Origin: Abiotrophia defectiva ATCC 49176
Lineage (GTDB): Bacteria > Bacillota > Bacilli > Lactobacillales > Aerococcaceae
Assembly: GCF_037041345.1 (NCBI RefSeq)
Contig: NZ_CP146287.1
Location: 1,491,501-1,555,500 of the forward strand
DNA length: 64,000 nt
Reading direction: 5' to 3'
Under the pieces are notes generated by a model. That model had not been told where the DNA came from, did not search any database, and saw only the letters and a program-made list of their open reading frames with translations. Position 1 is the stretch's first letter, and each line of letters starts with the position of its first letter. Made by a program: the position numbers and the translations under genes. This document shows positions 32,386-40,934 of this stretch, piece by piece.

Positions 32386-34563
32386 CTAGATCGAGCAACT
32401 TTCGCATTCGTTGCTGCCGACTTCGTCGTTATTTTCCGTAAAGGTCCGCACATAGTAGATGGACTTGATGCCCTTCTTCCAAGCATAGTGACGTAAGATG
32501 TTGAGGTCACGAGTGGTCATCTTATTGGTCCGGCCTTCTTTCCACTCATACATGCCTTCTGGCAATTCTGAACGCATGAAGAGGGTTAAGGACATGCCTT
32601 GGTCGATATGTTTTTGGGCCGCCGCATAGACATCGATCACCTTACGCATATCGGTATCGTAGGCTGATTTATAGTATGGCAGGGTCTCATTGGATAGCAT
32701 TGGCGCTGGATAATAGGTCTTCCCTGTCTTCTTCTCTTGACGTTCTTCAATCAGACGCGTAATTGGGTGCAAGCTGGCACTGGTCTCGTTGACATAAGAG
32801 ATAGACCCTGTTGGCGCAATAGCTAGACGGTTTTGGTGGTAGAGGCCGCTAGCCGCTACTGCTTCCTTGAGGGCACGCCAGTCATCTGCTGTTGGCAAGG
32901 CCACCTTGCTCATGATAGCTGCAACCTTTTCAGAGGTCACTTGGAAAGGTGCTTGGATATAAGCATCGAAGTACTCACCTGTCGCGTACTTAGAATTCTC
33001 GAAGTTGTCAAAACTCTTGCCACGTTCCTTAGCAATCTTGTTGCTAGCTACTAAAGTGTAGTAGTTGAGGGCATAGAAGTAGGCTTCCGTTAACTCAACA
33101 GATTCTGGAGATCCGTACTCCATTTGGTTGATGGCGAAGAGGGTATGCAAGCCCATGCCGCCCAAACCAATGGTATGAGCCAAATCATTCCCATGCTTAA
33201 CCGTTGGCACTGCTTCAATGTTAGAGTGGTCGGTGACATAGGTCAAGGCCCGGACCGCAGTCTCTACCGATGAAGCAAAGTCAGGTGATTCAATCATGTT
33301 TGGAATGTTAGTTGAACCCAAGTTACAGCTAATGTCTGTCCCTAAGACTTCAAACTCTTGACGGTTGTTAATGTGGCTTGGCCGTTGAACTTGAAGGATT
33401 TCAGAACAGAGGTTGGACATGGTAATGGTCCCATCAATTGGGTTAGCCCGGTTAGCCGTGTCGATGTTGACGATATATGGGTAGCCTGATTCTTGTTGGA
33501 GCTTAGAAATCTCATTTTCCAAGTCACGTGCTGAAATCTTAGATTTGCGGATTTCAGGGTTGTTAACCAAGTTGTCGTATTCTTGCGTAATATCCACATA
33601 GGCAAATGGACGGCCATAGATGCGTTCCACATCGTATGGACTGAAGAGGTACATAGGCTCATCTTTGGCAGCTAATTCGTAGAATTTATCTGGTACCACG
33701 ACCCCTAAAGACAGGGTCTTAACCCGGACCTTCTCATCCGCGTTTTCCTTCTTGGTTGAGAGGAAGGAAACAATATCTGGATGGAAGACATTGAGGTAGA
33801 CAGCACCGGCTCCATTACGTTGGCCTAATTGGTTGGAATAGCTAAAGCTATCTTCCAAGAGCTTCATCACCGGCACAACCCCGCTAGAGGCGTTCTCAAT
33901 CTTCTTAATCGGGTCACCAGCAGCTCGTAGGTTGGACAGGTTCACCCCTACCCCACCGCCAATTCGAGACAGTTGTAAGGCAGAGTTGATAGCCCGACCG
34001 ATTGAGTTCATATCGTCAGAAATTTGGATTAAGAAGCAAGAAACCAACTCTCCACGGCGTTTACGCCCTGAGTTGAGGAAGGTTGGAGTTGCGGGTTGAT
34101 AGCGTTGGCTGATCATTTCGTCCCGCAAACGCACCGCTAATTCCTGGTCCCCGTCCGCTAAGAAGAGGGCACAAAAAGCAATACGGTCTTCATAGCGCTC
34201 TAGGTAGCGAGCCCCATCGTTGGTTCGCAAGGCATATTGGGTATAGAATTTGAAAGCAGACATAAAGGACTTGAAGCGGAACTTCATCTTATAGGTGCTG
34301 GAAATCAGCTCCTTGATGAACTCCATTGGGTATTTCTCTATGAATTCCCGTTCGATAAAGTCGTTATCTACCAAGTAGTTAATCTTCTCTTCCAAAGAAT
34401 AGAAGAAGACCGTGTTAGGGTTAACGTGCTCTAGGAAATAAGCACGCACGGCTTCCCGATCCTTGTTGAGAGGGATTTTCCCATCAACGGGCCGGTTTAA
34501 TTCATTATTGAGTTTGAAGTAAGTGACTTCAGTCGGACGACTCTTTAAGACTGGTTTATCCAA
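32386..34563 (-). CDS. nrdE: Class Ib ribonucleotide reductase large subunit
   Basis: Catalytic alpha subunit, 725 residues. Landmarks: TPTFLNSGRKRRGELVSCFL (active-site Cys), RIGGGVGVNLSNLRA, LCSEILQ with the catalytic Cys-x-Glu, NLGSTNIP, IAPTGSISY and the C-terminal redox pair in NECESCSI. It lacks the N-terminal ATP cone, as expected for class Ib. The start is TTG at 34563, overlapping the nrdI stop by 8 bases, with AGGTGG 6 bases before it. A weak start coupled to nrdI probably tunes the protein ratio. No nrdH redoxin is adjacent. Confidence 0.96.
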   Translation of the reverse strand: MDKPVLKSRPTEVTYFKLNNELNRPVDGKIPLNKDREAVRAYFLEHVNPNTVFFYSLEEKINYLVDNDFIEREFIEKYPMEFIKELISSTYKMKFRFKSFMSAFKFYTQYALRTNDGARYLERYEDRIAFCALFLADGDQELAVRLRDEMISQRYQPATPTFLNSGRKRRGELVSCFLIQISDDMNSIGRAINSALQLSRIGGGVGVNLSNLRAAGDPIKKIENASSGVVPVMKLLEDSFSYSNQLGQRNGAGAVYLNVFHPDIVSFLSTKKENADEKVRVKTLSLGVVVPDKFYELAAKDEPMYLFSPYDVERIYGRPFAYVDITQEYDNLVNNPEIRKSKISARDLENEISKLQQESGYPYIVNIDTANRANPIDGTITMSNLCSEILQVQRPSHINNRQEFEVLGTDISCNLGSTNIPNMIESPDFASSVETAVRALTYVTDHSNIEAVPTVKHGNDLAHTIGLGGMGLHTLFAINQMEYGSPESVELTEAYFYALNYYTLVASNKIAKERGKSFDNFENSKYATGEYFDAYIQAPFQVTSEKVAAIMSKVALPTADDWRALKEAVAASGLYHQNRLAIAPTGSISYVNETSASLHPITRLIEERQEKKTGKTYYPAPMLSNETLPYYKSAYDTDMRKVIDVYAAAQKHIDQGMSLTLFMRSELPEGMYEWKEGRTNKMTTRDLNILRHYAWKKGIKSIYYVRTFTENNDEVGSNECESCSI

Positions 34564-34921
34564 GTTGTTCCACCTGCTCTTTCAATTTATTAACATCATT
34601 TTCGGATCCCTGAAATTCAAATAAGTGCAAGAGGGGCACTTGATAATCTCGGGCCAAATCCTTGGCTGTAAAACCAAATAAGGTATTAAAATTACGGTTC
34701 CCACCACCGGCAACGCCCTTAAAATAATGGCGGTTATTGCCTACTTCGATAAATTCATTCACTATCTCGGTTGCTTCCTTCTCATAAGTCGGCACGACTA
34801 CAATATAGGGTTCCTGGACTTCAGTGAAGACGGAGTCTGGAGTAATCTCCAACAAGGGATAGTCTAATTTATGGACAAACTTACGCGTTTGACCCGTGAT
34901 GGATAAGTAGACAACTAGCAA
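34556..34921 (-). CDS. nrdI: NrdI flavodoxin-like RNR maturation protein
   Basis: Small flavoprotein that supplies the oxidant for assembling the manganese-tyrosyl cofactor of NrdF. Core landmarks: VVYLSITGQTRKFV at the N-terminus (FMN loop), VVVPTYEKEATEIVNEF, GVAGGGNRNF and LLHLFEFQG. The frame extends back to an ATG at 34954 with no ribosome site. AGGGAGGTG lies 8 bases before the TTG at 34921, and the resulting start LLVVYLS fits the family, so TTG is chosen (121 residues). First gene of nrdI-nrdE-nrdF. Confidence 0.9.
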   Translation of the reverse strand: MLVVYLSITGQTRKFVHKLDYPLLEITPDSVFTEVQEPYIVVVPTYEKEATEIVNEFIEVGNNRHYFKGVAGGGNRNFNTLFGFTAKDLARDYQVPLLHLFEFQGSENDVNKLKEQVEQLG

Positions 34922-35027
34922 TTTCAACACCTCCCTGAATAGATTTTTCAACATGTTCTATCTTACCATATTTGGGACGAAAAACAAGCCTTAAGCCCCA
35001 ACATTTAGTGCACAATTCATCTAGACA

Positions 35028-35117
35028 ACACAAGATATAGTGGTTTGAAAAGCAATCACTCGCTTCAAATCCGGTCCAATCGAGCCTTTTAACTAGGGCT
35101 CCCCCTATATCTTGTGC
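35028..35117. promoter_or_regulatory. Two NrdR boxes upstream of nrdI
   Basis: Box 1 ACACAAGATATAGTGG (plus 35028-35043) matches the NrdR consensus ACACwATATwTwGTGT at most positions. Box 2 on the minus strand, CACAAGATATAG (35116-35105), is an inverted copy 64 bases away. Boxes are usually ~31 bp apart, so the ~75-bp centre distance (about seven helical turns) is unusual. nrdR itself is at 40935-41411. Confidence 0.75.
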
Positions 35118-35124
35118 TCCTGGC

Positions 35125-35170
35125 TTGACAAGGGCTTCTGAGCCTACTAGACTAAGAGATGACAAATGTA
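35125..35170 (+). promoter_or_regulatory. copY promoter with cop box
   Basis: -35 TTGACA (35125-35130) and -10 TAGACT (35148-35153) with a 17-base spacer, then GACAAATGTAA (35161-35171), matching the CopY operator core KACANNTGTMR, at the expected transcription start. Copper-relieved self-repression is implied. Confidence 0.82.
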
Positions 35171-35194
35171 ATTTTTACAGAAAGGAGCCCGCTC

Positions 35195-35671
35195 ATGACT
35201 GCCAATCTAAGCCAAAATAAATCAGATATGTATCATATTAGCGAGGCTGAGTGGCGGCTTATGAGACTGGTTTGGACTATGCCCGGTATCACCAGTCGTC
35301 AACTCATTGACACACTATCCGCCTCAAGTGATTGGAAGGTTGGGACCATTAAATCCCTGCTCTCGCGACTAATTCAAAAGGGCTATTTAGACAAAGCCGA
35401 AGGGATTAGCCCCTACCAGTTTTATGCAACGATTAGCCAGGAAGAGGCCACTCTCCTTCGCCTACAAGCAGCCCTTGATCCTGTTTGTCGAAAAGATCGC
35501 GCCCATTTTCTGGCCCGGCTATTAGCCAGCACACCATTAAGCCAAGCTGATTGCCAAGCTATCATAACGCAACTAGAAGAACAAGCCAAGACTGCCCCGG
35601 AGACCATCCCCTGTCAGTGTCCTCCTGGAGCTTGCCAATGTCATCATTCAAAAAGCCATCCCAAAGCTTAG
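35195..35671 (+). CDS. copY: CopY/TcrY-family copper-responsive repressor
   Basis: Winged-helix repressor (BlaI/MecI/CopY family), 158 residues. The N-terminal DNA-binding part is ISEAEWRLMRLVWTMPGITSRQLIDTL...LLSRLIQKGYL. The C-terminus carries the CopY metal hook C-x-C-x(4)-C-x-C as CQCPPGACQC, followed by HH. Zinc keeps it bound to DNA and copper(I) displaces it (known from Enterococcus hirae). The start ATG 35195 follows AAAGGAG by 7 bases. Its own promoter carries a cop box. No copper ATPase or chaperone gene follows: the next gene is convergent sortase, so this copY is an orphan. Confidence 0.92.
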   Translation: MTANLSQNKSDMYHISEAEWRLMRLVWTMPGITSRQLIDTLSASSDWKVGTIKSLLSRLIQKGYLDKAEGISPYQFYATISQEEATLLRLQAALDPVCRKDRAHFLARLLASTPLSQADCQAIITQLEEQAKTAPETIPCQCPPGACQCHHSKSHPKA

Positions 35672-35696
35672 TTAGACTATTATTTATCTCCTAAAA

Positions 35697-35731
35697 CAAA
35701 ACCCCAGACATTCTGTCTGGGGTTTCTACTT
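35697..35731. terminator. Bidirectional terminator between copY and srtA
   Basis: 10-bp stem ACCCCAGACA / TGTCTGGGGT with a TTC loop (35701-35723) and A/T-rich flanks on both sides. Confidence 0.93.
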
Positions 35732-35733
35732 GT

Positions 35734-36555
35734 TTAGTTATTGGTAGGAACTGTCTGTTTGGCTTTGAAGGCATTGACCATATCTTTGGATGCTTCTTCG
35801 ATAGGTTTAGTTTCCACTAACTTAGCTTGAACAACGACACGCATGGTAAGAGTCGAGTCACAGGTAATCATGGTTAGGATTGGATTGGTTGTAGGTTCAA
35901 TCAAATCCACACGACTTGGATCCACTTGATCGATGTAATTCACTTCATATTTATAGACCTTGTCTAAGTCTGTCAGATAGACAGCTTGGCCTACCTTGGC
36001 ATGCATCAAAGGTTCAAAAAGTAAGCCCTTATGAATGGAGTGATGGCTAGCAATAGAATAGTTAGATTCCCCCATCTTCTGGCTAGGAGTCAAAGTCCCT
36101 GCACCTAAGAACATCCCTTCATTGGTTACTCCCTTATAAATTGGTAAGTTCATACCAACATCTGGCATGGCCACGCCACCTACAGTCGGAAGATCCTTGG
36201 CATTAATTCCATTTGCGATGACATCATAAGGATTAAGTGGTTTGATGACACCAAAGTCATAGTTCACTTCCTTCTTCTCATTCGCTTCAATCTCAGCCCG
36301 CTTATTACGGTCTAACTCAGTGACTGCATTCGCTTCCTGACCTTGACGGACCAAGTAGTTCTTGATTGGATCTAGCAAGAATAGCACTGCCGCCGCTAAG
36401 AAAAGCAAGATTGCCAGAAAAATCCGCCAAGAGAAGCCCCCTTTTCTTTTCTTCCCTTGTTTTTTCTTACTTGCCTTTGTCGCCTTATCAGGCTTCTTAG
36501 CAATTTTATTTCCTTGACGCATACGCTCAGTGCGCGTCATTCTTTTCTCAGTCAT
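35734..36555 (-). CDS. srtA: Class A sortase
   Basis: Membrane transpeptidase that cuts LPXTG between Thr and Gly and links surface proteins to peptidoglycan. The CshA-type adhesin in this window, with LPATGE, is an obvious substrate. 273 residues: a long basic N-terminus (about 1-40, many Lys), one membrane anchor (44-62), then the beta-barrel with VGMNLPIYKG, catalytic His171 in IASHHS, Cys232 in LTMITCDS and Arg239 in LTMRVVV. ATG follows GAGGGGG. It is a stand-alone gene, as usual for housekeeping sortases. The N-terminal basic stretch is longer than in most SrtA. Confidence 0.95.
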   Translation of the reverse strand: MTEKRMTRTERMRQGNKIAKKPDKATKASKKKQGKKRKGGFSWRIFLAILLFLAAAVLFLLDPIKNYLVRQGQEANAVTELDRNKRAEIEANEKKEVNYDFGVIKPLNPYDVIANGINAKDLPTVGGVAMPDVGMNLPIYKGVTNEGMFLGAGTLTPSQKMGESNYSIASHHSIHKGLLFEPLMHAKVGQAVYLTDLDKVYKYEVNYIDQVDPSRVDLIEPTTNPILTMITCDSTLTMRVVVQAKLVETKPIEEASKDMVNAFKAKQTVPTNN

Positions 36556-36630
36556 AGTCTATATATCCCCCTCTATCTACTTATGGTTCTTAGTTTATCA
36601 TGTCACTAGCTAAATAGGAAGTAAAGCAAC

Positions 36631-37593
36631 CTACAATCTAGTAGACCCTCTTTCCACCAAATCTGCTTCAAAGTAACAAGCCGTTTCCTTGAGGCTTTCT
36701 CCCTCAATTAAGCGCATGAGCTGTTCCACACAGGCAATCCCCATGTCCAAGACTTTCTGCTTCACAGTCGTCAGCTGCGGGCTAGCAATCTGGTCTAAAA
36801 AGACCCCATCAAAACCAATAATCCCAACATCGTCCGGCATGGTTCTGCCCAGTGACTTGAGCCCCCGCTGAATGCCTAAGGCAATGCGATCTGAGGCACA
36901 GACGAAGCATGTGTTAGGTTCCAAATGCGCGTCCAGACGCTCAACCAATTCTGCTGCCGCGGTCGAGGAATTCCGTATGCGGTGAATTTGTGCCGTGTGA
37001 TCTGGATGTTGCGCCAGAGCGTCTTGATAGCCTTGCTCCCGCTGGCGCTCGAAGTATTCCGGCACGTCAATCCCGACAAAGATAATGTGGTCATAACCTT
37101 TTTTAAAGGCATACTCGGTGGCCTTAAATTCAGCCTGCCGATTATCAGAATCAACAAAAGGCACCCCGTAGGTATTCTCCCCGTAGAGAATAAGCGGCTT
37201 GTCGATTTTGCGAATCCATTCATAGTCGGACTCTCGCATGCCGGTGATAATATAACCATCACTATTCCCCGTATCAATGGTGTTCTCCGTCATGAGTTGA
37301 AGGGAGTATTGGTACTTATCTAAACCTTTGGCAATCCCGGATAGGAGGTTCATATAATAAGGTTCAGTGGCATCCATTTCTTCCAGAATCAAGACCTTAA
37401 CAATTAGGGTCCGGTTCTGGGCTAGGGCCTTGGCCGCCATATTAGGTCGATAATTGAGTTCTTCCATGGCCTGATAGACCAATTGCTTGAGTTCATCCGT
37501 CACCAGTTGGGGGTGATTGATTACTCGAGAGACCGTCATTTTAGAGACATTGGCCTTCTTGGCCACGTCTTTCAGCGTTGCGATAATGTCCAC
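36631..37593 (-). CDS. LacI-family transcriptional regulator
   Basis: Sugar-responsive repressor. The helix-turn-helix ATLKDVAKKANVSKMTVSRVI and hinge RPNMAAKALA are followed by a periplasmic-binding-protein-like domain ending with IGFDGVFLDQIASPQLTTV. About 320 residues. A perfect -10 (TATAAT, plus 37628-37633) is upstream with no clear -35. The start is unclear: the only canonical codon is GTG at 37593, but its ribosome site GGAGAGGAG almost touches it. ATT two codons later would be better spaced, so a rare start codon is possible. Target unknown; the gene upstream on the same strand encodes a lone mannose-type EIIA, separated by a hairpin. Confidence 0.87.
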   Translation of the reverse strand: MDIIATLKDVAKKANVSKMTVSRVINHPQLVTDELKQLVYQAMEELNYRPNMAAKALAQNRTLIVKVLILEEMDATEPYYMNLLSGIAKGLDKYQYSLQLMTENTIDTGNSDGYIITGMRESDYEWIRKIDKPLILYGENTYGVPFVDSDNRQAEFKATEYAFKKGYDHIIFVGIDVPEYFERQREQGYQDALAQHPDHTAQIHRIRNSSTAAAELVERLDAHLEPNTCFVCASDRIALGIQRGLKSLGRTMPDDVGIIGFDGVFLDQIASPQLTTVKQKVLDMGIACVEQLMRLIEGESLKETACYFEADLVERGSTRL

Positions 37594-37639
37594 TCCTCTC
37601 CATCGATTTGCCAGTGTATTCTTTCCTATTATACACTAA

Positions 37640-37672
37640 AATAACCTGCTCTTGCGACTAAAAGCAGGTATT
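37640..37672. terminator. Hairpin between the EIIA gene and the lacI-type gene
   Basis: Stem ACCTGCT / AGCAGGT with a 12-base loop (37644-37669). The minus side is followed by TTATTTT (possible EIIA terminator) and the plus side by ATTTTTTT. The lacI-gene -10 box lies just beyond it. Confidence 0.65.
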
Positions 37673-37755
37673 TTTTTAGGAAATTACTATGAATTTACTA
37701 GGAAATAAATTTAGAAGCTAGAGGCCGTGCATGATAAGGAAGCCTAGTTCCGCGC

Positions 37756-38142
37756 CTACAGAACTCCCTTAAGAAGACCTTGGCGTCCTATGACTACTAA
37801 GTGATCCGCCAGGTCAGTCACTGAACTTGCTGTAGATGCCTGATCAATGGCTTCTAAAATCATGGCCAAATTCGTTCCTGCCAGAACAGCGACTTGTGGA
37901 TGCCCCTGAGACAGCAGCATGCTGACATTAAAGGGGGTGCCGCCTTTAAAATCCGTTAAAATCAACAAACCTTCTTCCCCATGCCTCTCGACTCTAGCTA
38001 CGATTTGAGCTTGGTAGTCACTGAGATTGGTGCCTTCCTCAAAAGGCAACCAGTCGATAAGCTCCTGGTCACCTACAATCATCCTACTGGCTGCCGCCAT
38101 GCCGGAGGCAAAGCCCCCATGCCCTGTCACCAAGACCTTCAT
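37756..38142 (-). CDS. PTS EIIA component, mannose/fructose family
   Basis: Cytoplasmic phosphocarrier of a mannose-family PTS. 128 residues with the phosphorylated His8 in VLVTGHGGFASG, then ILTDFKGGTPFN and VLAGTNLAMILEAI, as in EIIA-Man domains. It is a single-domain protein; no IIB, IIC or IID gene is adjacent, so it must serve a permease encoded elsewhere or act in regulation. AAGGAG precedes ATG. The LacI regulator downstream on the same strand is a plausible partner. Confidence 0.87.
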   Translation of the reverse strand: MKVLVTGHGGFASGMAAASRMIVGDQELIDWLPFEEGTNLSDYQAQIVARVERHGEEGLLILTDFKGGTPFNVSMLLSQGHPQVAVLAGTNLAMILEAIDQASTASSVTDLADHLVVIGRQGLLKGVL

Positions 38143-38218
38143 CTGACATCCACTCCTTGCTTTTTCTTACTTCTATTGTATGTAACTTGAGTCCATCAGA
38201 CAAGACCTGATCATAAGA

Positions 38219-38248
38219 AAAAAAACCCAGTTCAAGCAGAACGGGGCT
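38219..38248 (-). terminator. Terminator of the polA-to-dnaI gene run
   Basis: Stem CCCCGTTC / GAACTGGG (38226-38246, one mismatch), followed on the minus strand by nine T. Confidence 0.85.
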
Positions 38249-38265
38249 GAAAAGAATTGATTGGC

Positions 38266-38472
38266 TTAATCGCGAGGCTTAATATGTCGCAAATGGGTCA
38301 AGGCCAAAGCCAAGAAAAGGCTGTTAACAATCATAGGAAAGGCTAAAACCGTTTGCTTTTCCTTGAAGTAGTAGGCTGCCAGGACGAATAGTTGGACAGC
38401 CAAGACGATGACCATGAGAAAACGAGTCATCCGATAACGCTTGATCAGTTCATTAGGTTCTGGTTGATTCAT
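38266..38472 (-). CDS. Small two-span membrane protein, unknown
   Basis: 68 residues with a basic start (ELIKRYRMTRF), two hydrophobic spans (about 18-36 and 43-60) separated by FKEKQT, and a basic tail HLRHIKPRD. I do not recognise a family. It is 11 bases after dnaI on the same strand and before a strong terminator, so it is the last gene of the replication operon. The spacing supports it being real. A start at ATG with AAGGAG (ataaggagtaaagc) is clear. Confidence 0.65.
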   Translation of the reverse strand: MNQPEPNELIKRYRMTRFLMVIVLAVQLFVLAAYYFKEKQTVLAFPMIVNSLFLALALTHLRHIKPRD

Positions 38473-38483
38473 TGCTTTACTCC

Positions 38484-39422
38484 TTATCCTTGCCGTTTGA
38501 GTTGGCGACGGTTTGGCCCATCAAGGGTGATTTCACGCGCTAGGTAACGAACCCGCTCCATGATACGGCCTGCTTTGGCTAGGCTAATGCCTTTTTGGTT
38601 GTAGGTCAGGACTTCTTCGTATTCTTTCAGAGAGAAGTTGGAAGTGAAGAAAGTCGGTAGCGATTCCCGCATACGATACTCTAGAATAATGGCCAAGACT
38701 TCGTCTCGAACCCAGCCCGACGGATCAGACTCGGCGCCCATGTCATCTAGCATTAAGACATCCACCTGCTTGACCTTATCCAAGTTGGCTTGGGTGCTAT
38801 TGTCCCGAATAGAAGCCCGCATATCAGAAGCAAAGGTTGGGAAGTGTAAGAAAGTCACCGTCGCTCCCTCTTCTTCCACCAAATGATTGGCCAAAGCCCC
38901 CAATAAATAGGTCTTACCCACCCCATAAGGACCCGTAATATAGAGACCTTGTGCTGATTTAGGATCTTGGTGATAGGTCTGCATAAATTGCGTCACGGCA
39001 TTGATTAAGGCTTGGCGTTCTGGCGAATCAATAATGTAATCAGCCAAATGAGCCTGGCGGACATCATCCGCCATCATGCGGTTATCTAAATTAGCGGCTT
39101 GGCGACGCGCCTTGAGGCTGGCCAAGTAATCAGTCGTTGGCTTGTAGCGAACATCAATAAAATTGTGGTTAATGAATAATTCCGGCTGGTAGCCTGGGTT
39201 AGTCCCTGGCTGGCCTGCCTCAATAGCCCCACGTTCTAGGCGAAACTCATTGAGTTTGGACAGGGAATTTTGAATCATTTCCCCACTTAATTCTGCCTGA
39301 TGTTCTTGGAGGAAGGCTTGAATGGCTTCATCCTGGCGGACCAAGGCCACTGCCTGCTCATAAATTTCTTGCAGATGGGGCTGGTTCATAATCTGACGCA
39401 TGACGTCTTGGATTGTCTCCAT
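38484..39422 (-). CDS. dnaI: Primosomal protein DnaI
   Basis: AAA+ helicase loader that delivers the replicative helicase with DnaB at origins and stalled forks. 312 residues: an N-terminal helicase-binding region (about 1-130), then Walker A GPYGVGKTYLLGALA, Walker B VLMLDDMGAE, FFTSNFSLKE (sensor 1) and an Arg-containing ERVRYLA. GAGGAGG precedes ATG. Tightly spaced with dnaB upstream (12 bases) and the small membrane protein downstream. Confidence 0.95.
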   Translation of the reverse strand: METIQDVMRQIMNQPHLQEIYEQAVALVRQDEAIQAFLQEHQAELSGEMIQNSLSKLNEFRLERGAIEAGQPGTNPGYQPELFINHNFIDVRYKPTTDYLASLKARRQAANLDNRMMADDVRQAHLADYIIDSPERQALINAVTQFMQTYHQDPKSAQGLYITGPYGVGKTYLLGALANHLVEEEGATVTFLHFPTFASDMRASIRDNSTQANLDKVKQVDVLMLDDMGAESDPSGWVRDEVLAIILEYRMRESLPTFFTSNFSLKEYEEVLTYNQKGISLAKAGRIMERVRYLAREITLDGPNRRQLKRQG

Positions 39423-39434
39423 AAGATTCCTCCT

Positions 39435-40901
39435 CTAGTGGTCTAGCTCCTGGGCTGACCCTTTCTTAAATGGATTGACGAAGGTCTGGGTGGCTTGACT
39501 AGTAGCTGGGCTGGCCTCAGGCTTGGCTTGACTTGATGCCTGCCTTGAATCCTGACCTTCTTGGCGTTGCTTGGCTAACCATGAAGGCACCACTTCTTGA
39601 CGCTGATGGCCGCCAGCCCCCTTGTGGGTCCGGCCATAAGGACGTTCCGACTCCTGGCTAGGCTTCTTGGCTTGGGCCTGGCGCTTGTCTTCGATATAGC
39701 GGAAGACTTGGTGGACTTCTTTAATCCCCTTTTGCTGCCATTCATCCAGTAATTTTTCGAAATTAGACTTGTAAAGGTGGTCGCGCCCTTCCATGACCAA
39801 GAGGTAATAGACTGCTAGGTTGACAATGGCAGGCGACAATTTAACCTTTTCCAAGGCAGCTTCTAGGTTGTAGCCCTCTTGGTCGCTCCGGATGCCACCC
39901 TTGGCCTGTTTGACTTGCTTAAGAAAGGCTAGCGGTGGCAAAATCTCCGCCGTGGCAATAATTTGTGCCTGATTATTGCTATATTGGCCTTGTTCCCGCA
40001 AGGTTTGGGCGCGGGCTTGAATCTGGTCTTTGAGTTGGCCTGCTTGATTAGCAGCCGATTCCTTGCTGCTTAGGCTAGCCTTATAGCGCTTAGCTAGACT
40101 CGGTAATTGATCCATGGCAATTTGTTCCGTCTGGTCTTGGTAGGCCAATTTAATGACTGTCGCCACTTGCTCCTCGTTAAAGCCATAGACTTGATGGAGA
40201 CTAGCCATTTGCTGGCGCAGTTCCCGCGTGAAGAGGCGGCTATTGACTTGAGCCGCTTCTAGTATATCTAGAACCTGACCATAACGGAAACTTTCCTGAC
40301 TCTCTTGGTCCAAGCTAGCTTCTGCTGGATTAGGGGCGGTCTGCTGACGGTAGGAGCCAGATAAAGCATCCTGGTTCTGCGCGTCTTTGATAGCTTGGTC
40401 TGATGGATAGTCGAAGACCTGACTGAAGGACTGGGTTACTTCCACATACTCGCTGGCATCCATTTCTTCCCATTCAAAGCGGCGCATCAAGCGATAGAAG
40501 GCTTGATCCCCAATCTTATTCATCAGCAGAGCCGCATAAAGGGGGTGCTGCAAGAAGCTCCCCACCTCAAGTGGCGCTATGACTTCATAGGACACTAATT
40601 GAGTCTGGGCATTACCCTGGACCTTCTTAGGTTGATAGGACTTGAGTAAGCCCAAGGCCTCCAAGTATCCGCGGGCTTGATTTAAGTCGGCCGGCGAAAC
40701 TTGCAGTTGATCAATCAGACTAGCATGCATGACCGCTGGGCTCCAGGCCCCGTCCGCTCCCGCGTAATCCGTTAAAGACAGATAGAAGGCTAGCCCCACC
40801 GTGCCGATAACAGGCTGATAACATTGGCGCAAGGTCACCTGCTGTAGCTGGGACAAGGGCGCTTGCTGCCGAACCCGAAAGGGCTGTAAGGGACTTAACA
40901 T
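39435..40901 (-). CDS. dnaB: Replication initiation and membrane attachment protein DnaB
   Basis: Firmicute DnaB (not the helicase), a primosome protein working with DnaD and DnaI. 488 residues: N-terminal winged-helix region (about 1-130: VTLRQCYQPVIGTVGLAFYL), a central helical domain, and a DnaB_2/DnaD-like C-terminal domain (about 310-410) containing GYNLEAALEKVKLSPAIVNLAVYYLL and LLDEWQQKGIKEVHQVFRYIEDK. It ends in a disordered Gln/Ser/Lys tail. AAAGGAGG precedes ATG. Cotranscribed with nrdR upstream and dnaI downstream. Confidence 0.93.
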   Translation of the reverse strand: MLSPLQPFRVRQQAPLSQLQQVTLRQCYQPVIGTVGLAFYLSLTDYAGADGAWSPAVMHASLIDQLQVSPADLNQARGYLEALGLLKSYQPKKVQGNAQTQLVSYEVIAPLEVGSFLQHPLYAALLMNKIGDQAFYRLMRRFEWEEMDASEYVEVTQSFSQVFDYPSDQAIKDAQNQDALSGSYRQQTAPNPAEASLDQESQESFRYGQVLDILEAAQVNSRLFTRELRQQMASLHQVYGFNEEQVATVIKLAYQDQTEQIAMDQLPSLAKRYKASLSSKESAANQAGQLKDQIQARAQTLREQGQYSNNQAQIIATAEILPPLAFLKQVKQAKGGIRSDQEGYNLEAALEKVKLSPAIVNLAVYYLLVMEGRDHLYKSNFEKLLDEWQQKGIKEVHQVFRYIEDKRQAQAKKPSQESERPYGRTHKGAGGHQRQEVVPSWLAKQRQEGQDSRQASSQAKPEASPATSQATQTFVNPFKKGSAQELDH

Positions 40902-40934
40902 GATGGGACCTCCTTTCTAAAATTGACGCTTGGC

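Noticed and set aside
34881-35165. 94-codon minus-strand frame upstream of nrdI
   Set aside because: It covers both NrdR boxes and the copY promoter and has no ribosome site or family resemblance.
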